Assembly (NCBI GenBank): GCA_964575225.1
Contig: CAZNQW010000227.1
Coordinates: 1 to 6,368, forward strand
Source: CAZNQW01 sp964575225
GTDB lineage: Bacteria; Chloroflexota; Anaerolineae; JAAYZQ01
Direction: 5' to 3'
DNA length: 6,368 nucleotides
The position numbers and the translations under genes are program-made. Shown in pieces: positions 1 through 5,742 of the stretch; within the stretch, counting starts at the first letter, position 1; each line of letters begins with the position of its first letter. The notes beneath the pieces are model-generated. The model did not search any database and had not been told where the DNA came from. It saw nothing but the letters and a program-made list of their open reading frames with translations.

Positions 1-1
1 C

Positions 2-25
2 GCGGCGGGCCGGGAGGGCGGATGA
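2..25 (+). CDS. possible 3' tail of an upstream gene (S component expected)
   Basis: The second forward frame is open from the window edge and closes at a TGA (23-25), which overlaps the ATG of the ECF ATPase as ATGA. The visible residues are only AAGREGG, so no family can be recognised. ATGA junctions are typical of translationally coupled genes in one operon. In YkoEDC-type loci an ECF substrate-binding (S) subunit precedes the fused ATPase, so that is the natural guess. The third frame is also open to position 35, so this reading is only one of two possibilities. Confidence 0.25.
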   Translation, partial: AAGREGG

Positions 26-1485
26 TCGTCCTTGACGGCCTGACCTACCGCTTTCGCGGCAGCGATCGCCCGGCCCTCGACGACCTGAACCTGACCATCG
101 AACCGGGCGAATTTCTGGTCCTCACCGGGCCCTCGGGCTGCGGCAAATCGACGCTGGCCCTGGCCATCGGCGGCTATCTCTTTCGCCAATTCGACGGGGA
201 GGCCCAGGGCGCCGTAACCGTGAGCGGCATGGACGTGCGCACCCGGCCTATTTACGATGTGGCCGAGGTGGTGGGCCTGGTGCAGCAGAACCCCGAGACC
301 CAGTTCTGTACCCTGACCGTGCGCGACGAGGTGGCCTTTGGGCTGGAGAATCGTCGCCTGCCCCGCGCCGAGATCGAGGACAAAATCGAATGGGCGCTGA
401 CCATCGTCGGCGCCGAGCATCTGCTCGAGCGGCCCTTGGCCAGCCTGTCGGGCGGCGAAAAGCAAAAGGTGGCCATCGCCGCCATGATGGCCGCCAAGCC
501 CCAGGTGCTCATTTTCGACGAGCCCACCTCCAACCTGGACCCCACCGCCACGGCCGAGATTTTCACCGTCATCGAGCACATCCGCGCCAAGGCCGGCATC
601 ACCGTGCTGGTCATCGAGCACAAGGTGGACTATTTGCGGCGCTTTCAACCCCGCCTGGTGGTGATGGACGCGGGCCGCATCACCTTTGACGGCCCCATGC
701 CACCCGCTGGCGACCAGAGCATTCCCACGGCCCTGGTTGCGGCAACGGCGCCTGCCACCCATCCGGGCGCCGACCCCCTCATCTGCGCCCGCGGGCTGGA
801 GGCCGGCTACAATGGCCGGGTCGTGTTGCACGCGGTCGACCTGGAGGTCGGGCCCGGCGAGTTTGTGGCGGTGATGGGCGACAACGGCTCGGGCAAGACC
901 ACCTTTCTCAAATGCCTGATGGGCTTGCTCAAGCCCAGCGGCGGACAGGTGCAGGTGATGGGCCGCGATACGGCATCCACACCGGTGTCGAGCCTGGCGC
1001 GGCAGGTGGGATTGGTCTTTCAGAACCCGGACCACCAGTTGTTCGGCGAGAGCGTGTGGCAGGAGGCCACCCTGGCTCCCCGCAACTTTTGCCTGTTGGA
1101 CGGCCCCACCGAGGCGCGGGTGACCGAGCTATTGGATCGCAGCGGGTTGGGCGGGCGCCGCGACGAGCATCCCTACCGGCTAAGCTATGGCCAAAAGCGG
1201 CGCCTCAACCTGGTCTCGGTGCTGTCCTATCGGCCGCGGCTGATCCTGCTGGACGAGGTCCTCATTGGCCAGGACCCGGCCAACGCCGCCTTTCTGCTGG
1301 ACCTGCTGGCCGAGGAGGTAGCCCGGGGCGGGGCGGTGGTCATGGTCAACCACGCGCCGGAGGTCAGCCATCGCTATGCCAGCCGCCTCCTCTTTTTCGA
1401 GGAGGGTCGGGTGACTATCGACGCGCCGGTAGAGCAGGGCTTTGACCAACTGAGGGCCAACGGACGGAGGGCCTATGCCCACTAG
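22..1485 (+). CDS. ECF transporter ATPase, two fused ABC domains (YkoD-like EcfA-EcfA')
   Basis: This 487-residue cytoplasmic protein hydrolyses ATP to drive an energy-coupling-factor importer for a vitamin or metal. Domain 1 spans about residues 1-235: Walker A GPSGCGKST (36-44), Q-loop near QQNPETQF (88-95), signature LSGGEKQKV (142-150), Walker B with DEPTSNLD (166-173), and the H-loop histidine at 200. Domain 2 spans about 252-487: Walker A GDNGSGKTT (286-294), Q-loop QNPDHQLF (334-341), signature LSYGQKRRL (387-395), Walker B LILLDEVLIGQD (407-418) and H444. The DE pair at 411-412 is kept, but the usual DEPT reads DEVL. The QNPxxQ(L)F Q-loops are characteristic of ECF ATPases. The length matches fused forms such as Bacillus YkoD (about 490 aa), of the thiamine-precursor system YkoEDC. 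The ATG at 22 is chosen because GGAGG (13-17) lies 4 bases upstream and MIVLDGLTYRF is a typical ABC N-terminus. It overlaps ecfT by 11 bases. The substrate is not determinable here. Confidence 0.95.
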   Translation: MIVLDGLTYRFRGSDRPALDDLNLTIEPGEFLVLTGPSGCGKSTLALAIGGYLFRQFDGEAQGAVTVSGMDVRTRPIYDVAEVVGLVQQNPETQFCTLTVRDEVAFGLENRRLPRAEIEDKIEWALTIVGAEHLLERPLASLSGGEKQKVAIAAMMAAKPQVLIFDEPTSNLDPTATAEIFTVIEHIRAKAGITVLVIEHKVDYLRRFQPRLVVMDAGRITFDGPMPPAGDQSIPTALVAATAPATHPGADPLICARGLEAGYNGRVVLHAVDLEVGPGEFVAVMGDNGSGKTTFLKCLMGLLKPSGGQVQVMGRDTASTPVSSLARQVGLVFQNPDHQLFGESVWQEATLAPRNFCLLDGPTEARVTELLDRSGLGGRRDEHPYRLSYGQKRRLNLVSVLSYRPRLILLDEVLIGQDPANAAFLLDLLAEEVARGGAVVMVNHAPEVSHRYASRLLFFEEGRVTIDAPVEQGFDQLRANGRRAYAH

Positions 1486-2278
1486 GCGTCCGGGCCGCCG
1501 CACGTCGCGCATCGCCTACCAGCCGGGCCATTCGGTCTTTCACCGGTTGCACCCCCTGACCAAGGGCGCCTGGCTGATCGCCGGAACGGTGCTGGTCTTT
1601 GCCGTGCCCAGCCCCTGGCTGGTGCTGGCAGCTGTGGCCCTGTTGCTGCTGAGCTTTCGCCTGGCAGGGGCGAGCCTGGGGCGGGTGCGCGGGTCGCGAC
1701 TATTCGCGTCGACGGCGCTGCTGCTGGGGCTGATCCAGGTGCTCTTCGTGCGCGAGGGCGCCACGTGGGTCACGCTGGGACCTCTGGTGGTCACCGCCGG
1801 CGGCTTGGAACGGGGCGTGTACGTGGCCGGGCGATTTCTGAGCGTGGTGTTGCTCAGCTACCTCTTTGTGCTGACCACCGAGCCCAACGACCTGGCCTAC
1901 GCCCTGATGCGCGCCGGGCTGCCCTACCGCTACGGCTTTGCCCTGATCACCGCTCTGCGGTTGGTGCCCACCTTTGAGGAGGAGGGCCAGATCGTCTACA
2001 ACGCCCAACTGGCCCGGGGCATGGCCTACGACGTGCGCAGCCCGCGCCGCTTTCTGACGCTGGCCCGCCAGTTCGTGCTGCCGCTGCTGGTCTCGGCCCT
2101 GGGCAAGGTCGACTCGCTGGCGGTGTCGATGGAGGGCCGTTGCTTTGGCAAATATCCCACCCGCACCTTTCTGCGAGAGGTACGGGCTACCCGCCTGGAC
2201 GGCGCGGCCCTGGCCTTGCTGGCCATTGTCTCTGTGGCGGTATTGGGTGTTCAAATCGTACACATAGGAGGTGGATAG
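1475..2278 (+). CDS. ecfT: ECF transporter transmembrane subunit EcfT (YkoC-like)
   Basis: This 267-residue membrane protein couples the ATPase to the substrate-binding S subunit. The N-terminus is basic (MPTRRPGRRTSR) and is followed by the family hallmark HRLHPLTKGAWL (23-34). Hydrophobic segments lie at about residues 33-62, 76-92, 117-134 and 243-264, with amphipathic coupling helices between about 165 and 235. The two arginine motifs that contact the ATPases are visible: ARG in QLARGMAYD (180-182), and a variant GRC in MEGRCFGKY (221-223) where ARG is usual. The length fits the family (about 250-270 aa). The start at ATG 1475 lies inside the end of the ATPase gene and is preceded by GGAGG (1466-1470, 4-base spacer), so translation is probably coupled. 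Being directly behind a fused ATPase, it would use both halves of that protein. Identity as EcfT is firm; the substrate is unknown. Confidence 0.93.
   Translation: MPTRRPGRRTSRIAYQPGHSVFHRLHPLTKGAWLIAGTVLVFAVPSPWLVLAAVALLLLSFRLAGASLGRVRGSRLFASTALLLGLIQVLFVREGATWVTLGPLVVTAGGLERGVYVAGRFLSVVLLSYLFVLTTEPNDLAYALMRAGLPYRYGFALITALRLVPTFEEEGQIVYNAQLARGMAYDVRSPRRFLTLARQFVLPLLVSALGKVDSLAVSMEGRCFGKYPTRTFLREVRATRLDGAALALLAIVSVAVLGVQIVHIGGG
2266..2272 (+). promoter_or_regulatory. strong ribosome binding site for the haem-motif protein
   Basis: AGGAGGT is a full Shine-Dalgarno match placed 9 bases before the ATG at 2282. It lies inside the last codons of ecfT, which encode the glycine-rich end IGGG. It supports the start chosen for the downstream gene and suggests independent, efficient initiation within the operon. 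Confidence 0.7.
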
Positions 2279-2281
2279 AGG

Positions 2282-3199
2282 ATGTCACGTATTGGATGGG
2301 TACTGGCCCTGGTTGCGGCGCTGGTCGTTGGCGGCGTGGCCGTGGCCGTCGTCACAGGCACCCAAGCAGCGGCGCCGCTGCGCTCGGCGTTTCACTACCC
2401 CTGGAGCCTGCTGGCCAAAGAGGCCGAGACGATGAACGAGTGCGTCGAATGCCACTCGCCGGAGGTCTTTCACAATTGCGACGCCTGCCACGACGACCAC
2501 GGCTCGGCCGAACTGGCCAACCTGCCCTTCAACAACCTGATCGTGCTGGTGGGTGATGTAGAGGAACCCCGCTATATCCCGGTCAACGAGATCCTGCCCT
2601 ATCGCGATCAGCCGGGCACCCACGTGACGTTGGCCAGTGTGCTGGCCGATCAGGGGGTGGCCGAGTTCGAGAGTGTCACGCTGGCCTCTCGCGACCAGGG
2701 CTTTGTGACCATCGACCGGGCCAACCTGACCGACGAGGCGCTGCTGATGCCCCACGTGGACGGCGTGCGCTTTGCCGCCGAGAACCTGCACGTCTCCACC
2801 TGGCTCAAGGGGATCTGGCGCATCATCGTCGTCGGCGCCGACAAGCCCTTGACCATCGACGGCTATCGCACCAGCATCGGCCGATTGCTGCTGGGACCCA
2901 CCCGCAGCGTCACCCTGGAGCAGACCGACGTCATGCTGGTCAGCGAGACCGACGGCGAGATACGCAAAGCCAAGACGGCATCGCGCGTCGAGGGCGCCGG
3001 GTTGGCCGATATCGTCGGCGATCCCGGCTTTGACACGCTGCTCGTGCGCGATGGATCGGGCGCCGAGCATACCCTGACCGCCTCGGAGTCCCGGGGTGGG
3101 GTGCTGGCCCAGATGGGCCAAGGGGTCACCCTGGTGCTGCCGACCCGCGGGCGCACAGCCTGGATCGGCGATGTGGTCGAGATCGTATCGGAGGAATAG
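2282..3199 (+). CDS. membrane-anchored protein with two haem-c motifs and SUOX-like segments
   Basis: This is a 305-residue protein whose function is not established. Residues 5-25 form a hydrophobic stretch (signal anchor or signal peptide) with no lipobox, so the rest should lie outside the membrane. Two CxxCH motifs follow: CVECH (54-58) and CDACH (66-70), separated by 7 residues, with H64 and H73 nearby as possible axial ligands. This is the classic covalent haem-c signature and would need a cytochrome c maturation system; a zinc-binding reading is less likely but open. The remainder is mostly beta-like and resembles pieces of the sulfite-oxidase (SUOX) molybdopterin-binding fold. One stretch is about residues 113-195, with VTLASVLADQG and WLKGIWRIIVVG. 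A second, weaker one is about 235-303, with GLADIVGDPGF and WIGDVVEIV. No Cys suitable as a molybdenum ligand is present, since the four cysteines are all in CxxCH motifs. The gene sits 3 bases after ecfT and 1 base before the next gene, so it belongs to the ECF operon. A role in electron transfer or substrate handling for the importer is an inference. Confidence 0.8.
   Translation: MSRIGWVLALVAALVVGGVAVAVVTGTQAAAPLRSAFHYPWSLLAKEAETMNECVECHSPEVFHNCDACHDDHGSAELANLPFNNLIVLVGDVEEPRYIPVNEILPYRDQPGTHVTLASVLADQGVAEFESVTLASRDQGFVTIDRANLTDEALLMPHVDGVRFAAENLHVSTWLKGIWRIIVVGADKPLTIDGYRTSIGRLLLGPTRSVTLEQTDVMLVSETDGEIRKAKTASRVEGAGLADIVGDPGFDTLLVRDGSGAEHTLTASESRGGVLAQMGQGVTLVLPTRGRTAWIGDVVEIVSEE
3190..3194 (+). 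promoter_or_regulatory. ribosome binding site fixing the start of the phosphodiesterase-like gene
   Basis: GGAGG lies 6 bases before the ATG at 3201, overlapping the end of the preceding gene. The same reading frame is open from 3096, but the upstream ATG there has no such site and would not yield a signal peptide. Starting at 3201 gives a textbook lipoprotein signal. Confidence 0.75.
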
Positions 3200-3200
3200 G

Positions 3201-4346
3201 ATGGCAATAGTTCGTAGGCGGATTCTTTGCCTGAGCCTGCTGGTGCTGGCGCTGCTGGCCCTGGGGGGTTGTGGCTTGGGCTGGGAGACCACGGTGGTCG
3301 CGCCCGACGGCAGCGAAATCGCCGTCGACCGCGCCCGGCTCGAGGATCTGGAGGTGTTTGACGAGGGATCGGGCGTGCCCGTAGACCGGCTGCTGTGGCA
3401 GGCGGGCTACACCGTTCTCGAGAAGGTAGCTGTCGTCGATTCGGACGGCGCGCGCCACGAGTTCGACTGGCCGACCGTGGCCGATGATGCCTGGTGGCGG
3501 CAGGATGGCAAGGTGGTCATCACCGGGCAAGAGATCGCTGCCGAGCGTATCGCGGCGACGCCCTCGCCCCGACTGGGTGGCCTGGAGGCCCGCATCACCG
3601 ACCTGGCAGCGACGGCGGCCTCGGCCTTGGGGCTGCCCGCCCCGGCCGAATCGGTGGGCCGGGTGCTGGACGACCGCCAGGCGCCCCAGGTGCTGCTGCT
3701 CTTTCTCGATGGCTTTGGCTATGTGCGCTACGAGGAGGCGCTGAGCGCCGGGCTGATCCCCAATCTGTCGGCTCTGGGCGAACCGATGCTGGCGCTGACG
3801 GCCTATGTGCCCAGCACCAAGGTCGGGTCGGCGGCGCTGCTCACCGGCGCGCCGCCCGAGGTCAACGGCGTCGATGGCCGTAGCATCCGCAAGACCGAGG
3901 TCGAGACTCTGTTCGATGTGGCCACAGCGGCCGGACTGGAGGTGGTATCGGTCGAGGGCGAAGCCCTGTCCTTTAACCTGCGCAACACCGAGGTGCAGCT
4001 TTCAGGAGACCGCGACGGCAACGGCGGCACCGACGATAATGTGCTGGCCAATGCCCTGGCGGTGTTGGACGAGGGCATGCCCGATCTGTTCTACGTCCAC
4101 TTTCACGGCATCGACGACGCCGGGCACACCTACGGACCCGGCGCGCCGGAAGAAGAATCGACCATCCAGTACGTCGATGGGGCGGTGGGCCAATTGCTGG
4201 AAGCGTTGCCCGCCGAGACGCTGGTCCTGGTTTTCGCCGACCACGGCATGCACCTGGTGCAGGGCCAAGAGCGGGTGGGCAACCACGGCCACTTGATCGA
4301 ACGCGACATGTTGATTCCCATCTGGATCACCCAGATGACGGACTAG
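3201..4346 (+). CDS. lipoprotein of the alkaline phosphatase / type I phosphodiesterase superfamily
   Basis: This 381-residue protein is predicted to be a surface-attached metal-dependent phosphatase or phosphodiesterase. Residues 1-24 are a lipoprotein signal: RRR, a leucine-rich core, then lipobox LGGC with the lipidated Cys at 24. The catalytic domain covers about 163-381 and carries the expected metal and nucleophile motifs in order: LFLDGFG (D170), PSTKVGSAALLTG (205-216 region, likely nucleophile T206), HGIDDAGH (D305 and H309), FADHGMH (D347, H348) and GNHGH (H362 or H364). This order matches the NPP/type I phosphodiesterase and related alkaline phosphatase families. An inserted GDRDGNGGTDD (269-279) resembles a calcium loop. 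The N-terminal region (about 30-120) is not part of the enzyme fold. It contains GVPVDRLLWQAGY (58-70), which weakly resembles SUOX-like modules in neighbouring proteins. As the last gene of the ECF operon, it could dephosphorylate a substrate before uptake, which is an inference. The exact substrate is unknown. Confidence 0.88.
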   Translation: MAIVRRRILCLSLLVLALLALGGCGLGWETTVVAPDGSEIAVDRARLEDLEVFDEGSGVPVDRLLWQAGYTVLEKVAVVDSDGARHEFDWPTVADDAWWRQDGKVVITGQEIAAERIAATPSPRLGGLEARITDLAATAASALGLPAPAESVGRVLDDRQAPQVLLLFLDGFGYVRYEEALSAGLIPNLSALGEPMLALTAYVPSTKVGSAALLTGAPPEVNGVDGRSIRKTEVETLFDVATAAGLEVVSVEGEALSFNLRNTEVQLSGDRDGNGGTDDNVLANALAVLDEGMPDLFYVHFHGIDDAGHTYGPGAPEEESTIQYVDGAVGQLLEALPAETLVLVFADHGMHLVQGQERVGNHGHLIERDMLIPIWITQMTD

Positions 4347-4457
4347 GGGCGGGCAGTCAAGGCCCCCAGATGGTTAGGGTTCTTTTCGGTGGAAAATAAG
4401 TGAGCATTTCACCCGTGCAGTTCCGAACGTATGGCGATGAGAGGGCCACTTGCCCCT

Positions 4458-4532
4458 CGTCATGCCCGCGAATGCGGGCATCCATCGAAATGGACCTGCG
4501 AATATGCGCGAGTACTCGTGGCAGGGATGACG
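4458..4532. repeat. dispersed palindromic repeat, copy 1 (dRS3-like core)
   Basis: This 75-base element begins CGTCATGCC and ends GGGATGACG, which are imperfect terminal inverted repeats. Its left half is a perfect 20-base hairpin (4462-4481): an 8-bp stem ATGCCCGC/GCGGGCAT with loop GAAT. The right half has CCTGC (4495-4499) pairing with GCAGG (4521-4525) around a 10-base perfect palindrome CGAGTACTCG (4509-4518). The core has the same layout as the Neisseria dRS3 repeat, ATTCCC(N8)GGGAAT, and similar repeats are scattered in many bacterial genomes. A second copy lies at 5743-5831 in the same orientation. Confidence 0.7.
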
Positions 4533-4656
4533 GTGCTATTTGCAGCTCTGCGGAAATTCTCGATCTGTATACACTTCTCACTTGATCGAAGGTGATAATG
4601 GATTCCCTTTTGGCTCATTCAGATTACAGACTGCCCTGCAAAAAGCGCGGTCGGGG

Positions 4657-4716
4657 GAAAAGAGGTACAGTATGTGGTGTGCGCGCTTTGCGCGCACACC
4701 ACATACAACCCTTTTC
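4657..4716 (+). repeat. large imperfect hairpin with a 17-bp perfect inner stem
   Basis: Bases 4670-4686 are the exact reverse complement of 4690-4706, leaving a TTT loop: a 17-bp perfect stem rich in alternating GTGTGCGCGC. The pairing extends outward past a small internal loop (4666-4669 against 4707-4708). GG 4664-4665 pairs with CC 4709-4710, and after a one-base bulge GAAAAG 4657-4662 pairs with CTTTTC 4711-4716. It could be a transcribed attenuator or terminator-like structure, since CCCTTTT follows the inner stem, or a dispersed palindrome. It lies 53 bases upstream of the lipoprotein start. The structure is certain from sequence; its role is not. Confidence 0.8.
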
Positions 4717-4718
4717 AC

Positions 4719-4743
4719 CCGCTGAGACGGCTTGTTTCAGTGG
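4719..4743 (+). promoter_or_regulatory. leader hairpin just upstream of the lipoprotein ribosome site
   Basis: CCGCTGAGAC (4719-4728) pairs with GTTTCAGTGG (4734-4743) over 10 positions, with a GGCTT loop. Two pairs are G-U, so the fold is stronger as plus-strand RNA than as DNA cruciform, which hints at an RNA role. It ends 13 bases before the AGGAGG at 4757-4762. Its first arm belongs to a 13-base string, CCCGCTGAGACGG (4718-4730), that recurs at 5718-5730. Confidence 0.5.
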
Positions 4744-4756
4744 AGTCACTAAAAAA

Positions 4757-4762
4757 AGGAGG
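4757..4762 (+). promoter_or_regulatory. ribosome binding site fixing the lipoprotein start
   Basis: AGGAGG follows a run of A residues and lies 6 bases before the ATG at 4769. The frame is open from 4592, but that longer version would run through the large hairpin and bury the lipoprotein signal 59 residues inside the protein. The site therefore sets the true start at 4769. Confidence 0.85.
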
Positions 4763-4768
4763 AAGAAC

Positions 4769-5617
4769 ATGAGGATCAAAGGATTGTGGATGGTAGCATT
4801 GGTGTTGGTGTTGGCGCTGGCCGCCTGCGGCGGTAGCGCGGCGCCCAAGCAGGATTGGACTCTAAAGGTCAGTGGGGCGGTCGGCACCCCCCTATCGCTG
4901 AGCTACGCCGACCTGGTCGACATGCCCCAGACCGATCTGAAAGACATCCTAATGGAAAAGTCGACGGGCGAAGATGTGACAGGCAGTTGGAGCGGCGTGG
5001 CCCTGACCGAGATCCTGGCCCAAGCCGGGGCCGGCGACTTTGTGAGCATTACCGCCACAGCCGCCGATGGCTATGCCATCGAGATCAGCAAGGATGAGCT
5101 GGCCGATGCCATCGTGGCTCTGAAGGAAAATGACGAGTGGATCGCCACCGCCGACCCCGACCACGGCCCCATCCGCCTGGTGTGCCCCCACACCCCGGCC
5201 AACCGCTGGCTGTTCCAGCTCTTGGAATTGCAGGTGAACGCCAGCGCCGCCGGCGTGCCCGAAAATGCCGATTTCAAAATCACCGGCAACGTGGCTACCG
5301 AGGTGGGTTGGACCGAGGACAAGATCAAGTCGATGGACACCATCGACACCGAGTACGTCAACAAGGACGGCGAGGCCGCGACCTACACCGGCGTGCGCAT
5401 CTCGGACCTGCTGGGCAAGGCCAGCCCCAACGACGGCGCGACGACGGTGGTCTTTGTGGCTGACGACGGCTACAGCGCCGAAGCGCCGCTGGCTGACATC
5501 GAGGCCTGCGGTACGTGCATCGTGTCGTTCCGCAACCAGGGTGGCTTTGGTATCGTCGCCCCCGATTTTGCCAGCAACGTGCAGGTCAAGGGCGTCATCG
5601 AAATCCAGGTCAAATAG
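4769..5617 (+). CDS. lipoprotein with two tandem SUOX-like (molybdopterin-binding-type) domains
   Basis: This 282-residue secreted lipoprotein has signal residues 1-19 ending in lipobox LAAC, with Cys20 lipidated. Two related domains follow, at about 30-156 and 168-282. Each has the order beta start (WTLKVSGAV; FKITGNV), a GV-x-(L/I) helix motif (GVALTEILAQAG 76-87; GVRISDLLGKA 208-218), a DGY turn (100-102; 233-235) and a closing strand pair. Domain 1 has GPIRLVCPHTPANRW (133-147) and domain 2 has GGFGIVAPDF (258-267), the usual G-x-x-x-(V/L)-x-P pattern of the sulfite oxidase-type molybdopterin domain. The Cys that ligates molybdenum in true members is missing where expected (segment around LMEKSTGED, 61-69). 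A catalytic Moco enzyme is therefore doubtful. C139 and CGTC (247-250) are its other cysteines. It is monocistronic, with its own leader of hairpins. Databases would probably label it a molybdopterin-dependent oxidoreductase; a binding role is equally possible. Confidence 0.85.
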   Translation: MRIKGLWMVALVLVLALAACGGSAAPKQDWTLKVSGAVGTPLSLSYADLVDMPQTDLKDILMEKSTGEDVTGSWSGVALTEILAQAGAGDFVSITATAADGYAIEISKDELADAIVALKENDEWIATADPDHGPIRLVCPHTPANRWLFQLLELQVNASAAGVPENADFKITGNVATEVGWTEDKIKSMDTIDTEYVNKDGEAATYTGVRISDLLGKASPNDGATTVVFVADDGYSAEAPLADIEACGTCIVSFRNQGGFGIVAPDFASNVQVKGVIEIQVK

Positions 5618-5668
5618 CCGCGATGTAGAAGGTACGCCCTTTTTCAGGCTGAATCACAGGAACCAAGC

Positions 5669-5694
5669 TCGCGCCCCCGTTCTCGGGGGCGCGA
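5669..5694. terminator. strong GC hairpin 3' of the lipoprotein gene (possible terminator)
   Basis: An 11-bp perfect stem (TCGCGCCCCCG, 5669-5679, against 5684-5694) closes a TTCT loop. It starts 51 bases after the lipoprotein stop. Neither strand shows a clear T-run after the stem, so an intrinsic terminator is not proven. The position between converging genes makes a termination role plausible. Confidence 0.4.
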
Positions 5695-5707
5695 ATGCCA
5701 TTCAGGC

Positions 5708-5738
5708 GTGCAGGCCGCCCGCTGAGACGGGCCTGCGT
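5708..5738. terminator. second GC hairpin in the convergent gap (possible terminator)
   Basis: GCAGGCC (5710-5716) pairs with GGCCTGC (5730-5736); an alternative inner stem GCCCG/CGGGC (5717-5721 with 5728-5732) closes a CTGAGA loop. A short TCTTTC follows on the plus strand. It contains CCCGCTGAGACGG (5718-5730), identical to 4718-4730 in the leader of the same gene. Confidence 0.35.
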
Positions 5739-5742
5739 CTTT

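Larger units (their letters stand above)
4347..4768 (+). other. 422-base intergenic region with repeats and hairpins, no gene
   Basis: I see no convincing coding sequence here. Short open frames exist but lack ribosome sites and run through palindromes. The region is visibly less GC-rich than the flanking genes. It holds one dispersed palindromic repeat (4458-4532), a large hairpin (4657-4716), a smaller hairpin (4719-4743) and the ribosome site of the next gene. A promoter for the downstream lipoprotein gene should lie here. GATAAT at 4594-4599 resembles a -10 box, but the hexamers about 17 bases upstream match the -35 consensus poorly, so no promoter is called. A short GGGGC/GCCCC pairing at 4346-4366 with a later TTCTTTT at 4380-4385 is too loose to call a terminator for the ECF operon. 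Confidence 0.6.

Noticed and set aside
3096..3200. Extended N-terminus for the phosphodiesterase-like gene starting at 3096
   Set aside because: The added residues are an out-of-frame reading of the previous gene and would hide a clear lipoprotein signal that begins at 3201.
2285..3292. Long minus-strand open frame of 335 codons opposite the haem-motif gene
   Set aside because: Its translation is low-complexity and rich in G, Q, H and D, with no recognisable motif. The plus strand carries a signal anchor, CxxCH motifs and strong ribosome sites, so this is a GC-driven shadow.
4346..4390. Intrinsic terminator after the ECF operon
   Set aside because: Only a 5-bp GGGGC/GCCCC pairing with an 11-base loop is present, and the TTCTTTT lies 13 bases beyond it.
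4400..4585. Short plus-strand open frame of 61 codons in the intergenic region
   Set aside because: It lacks a ribosome site, reads straight through the dispersed palindrome and shows no protein-like pattern.
4592..4768. Extended N-terminus for the lipoprotein starting at 4592
   Set aside because: The added codons cross the 17-bp hairpin and would place the lipoprotein signal internally. AGGAGG at 4757-4762 supports the start at 4769.
4700..4768. Possible TPP riboswitch, prompted by GCTGAGA and ACCCTTTT near a YkoD-like locus
   Set aside because: In the thi-box the CTGAGA element comes before the ACCC-TTTGAACCTGAT element. Here the order is reversed, and the CTGAT...GGTTAGTACC arm and the closing stem are absent.
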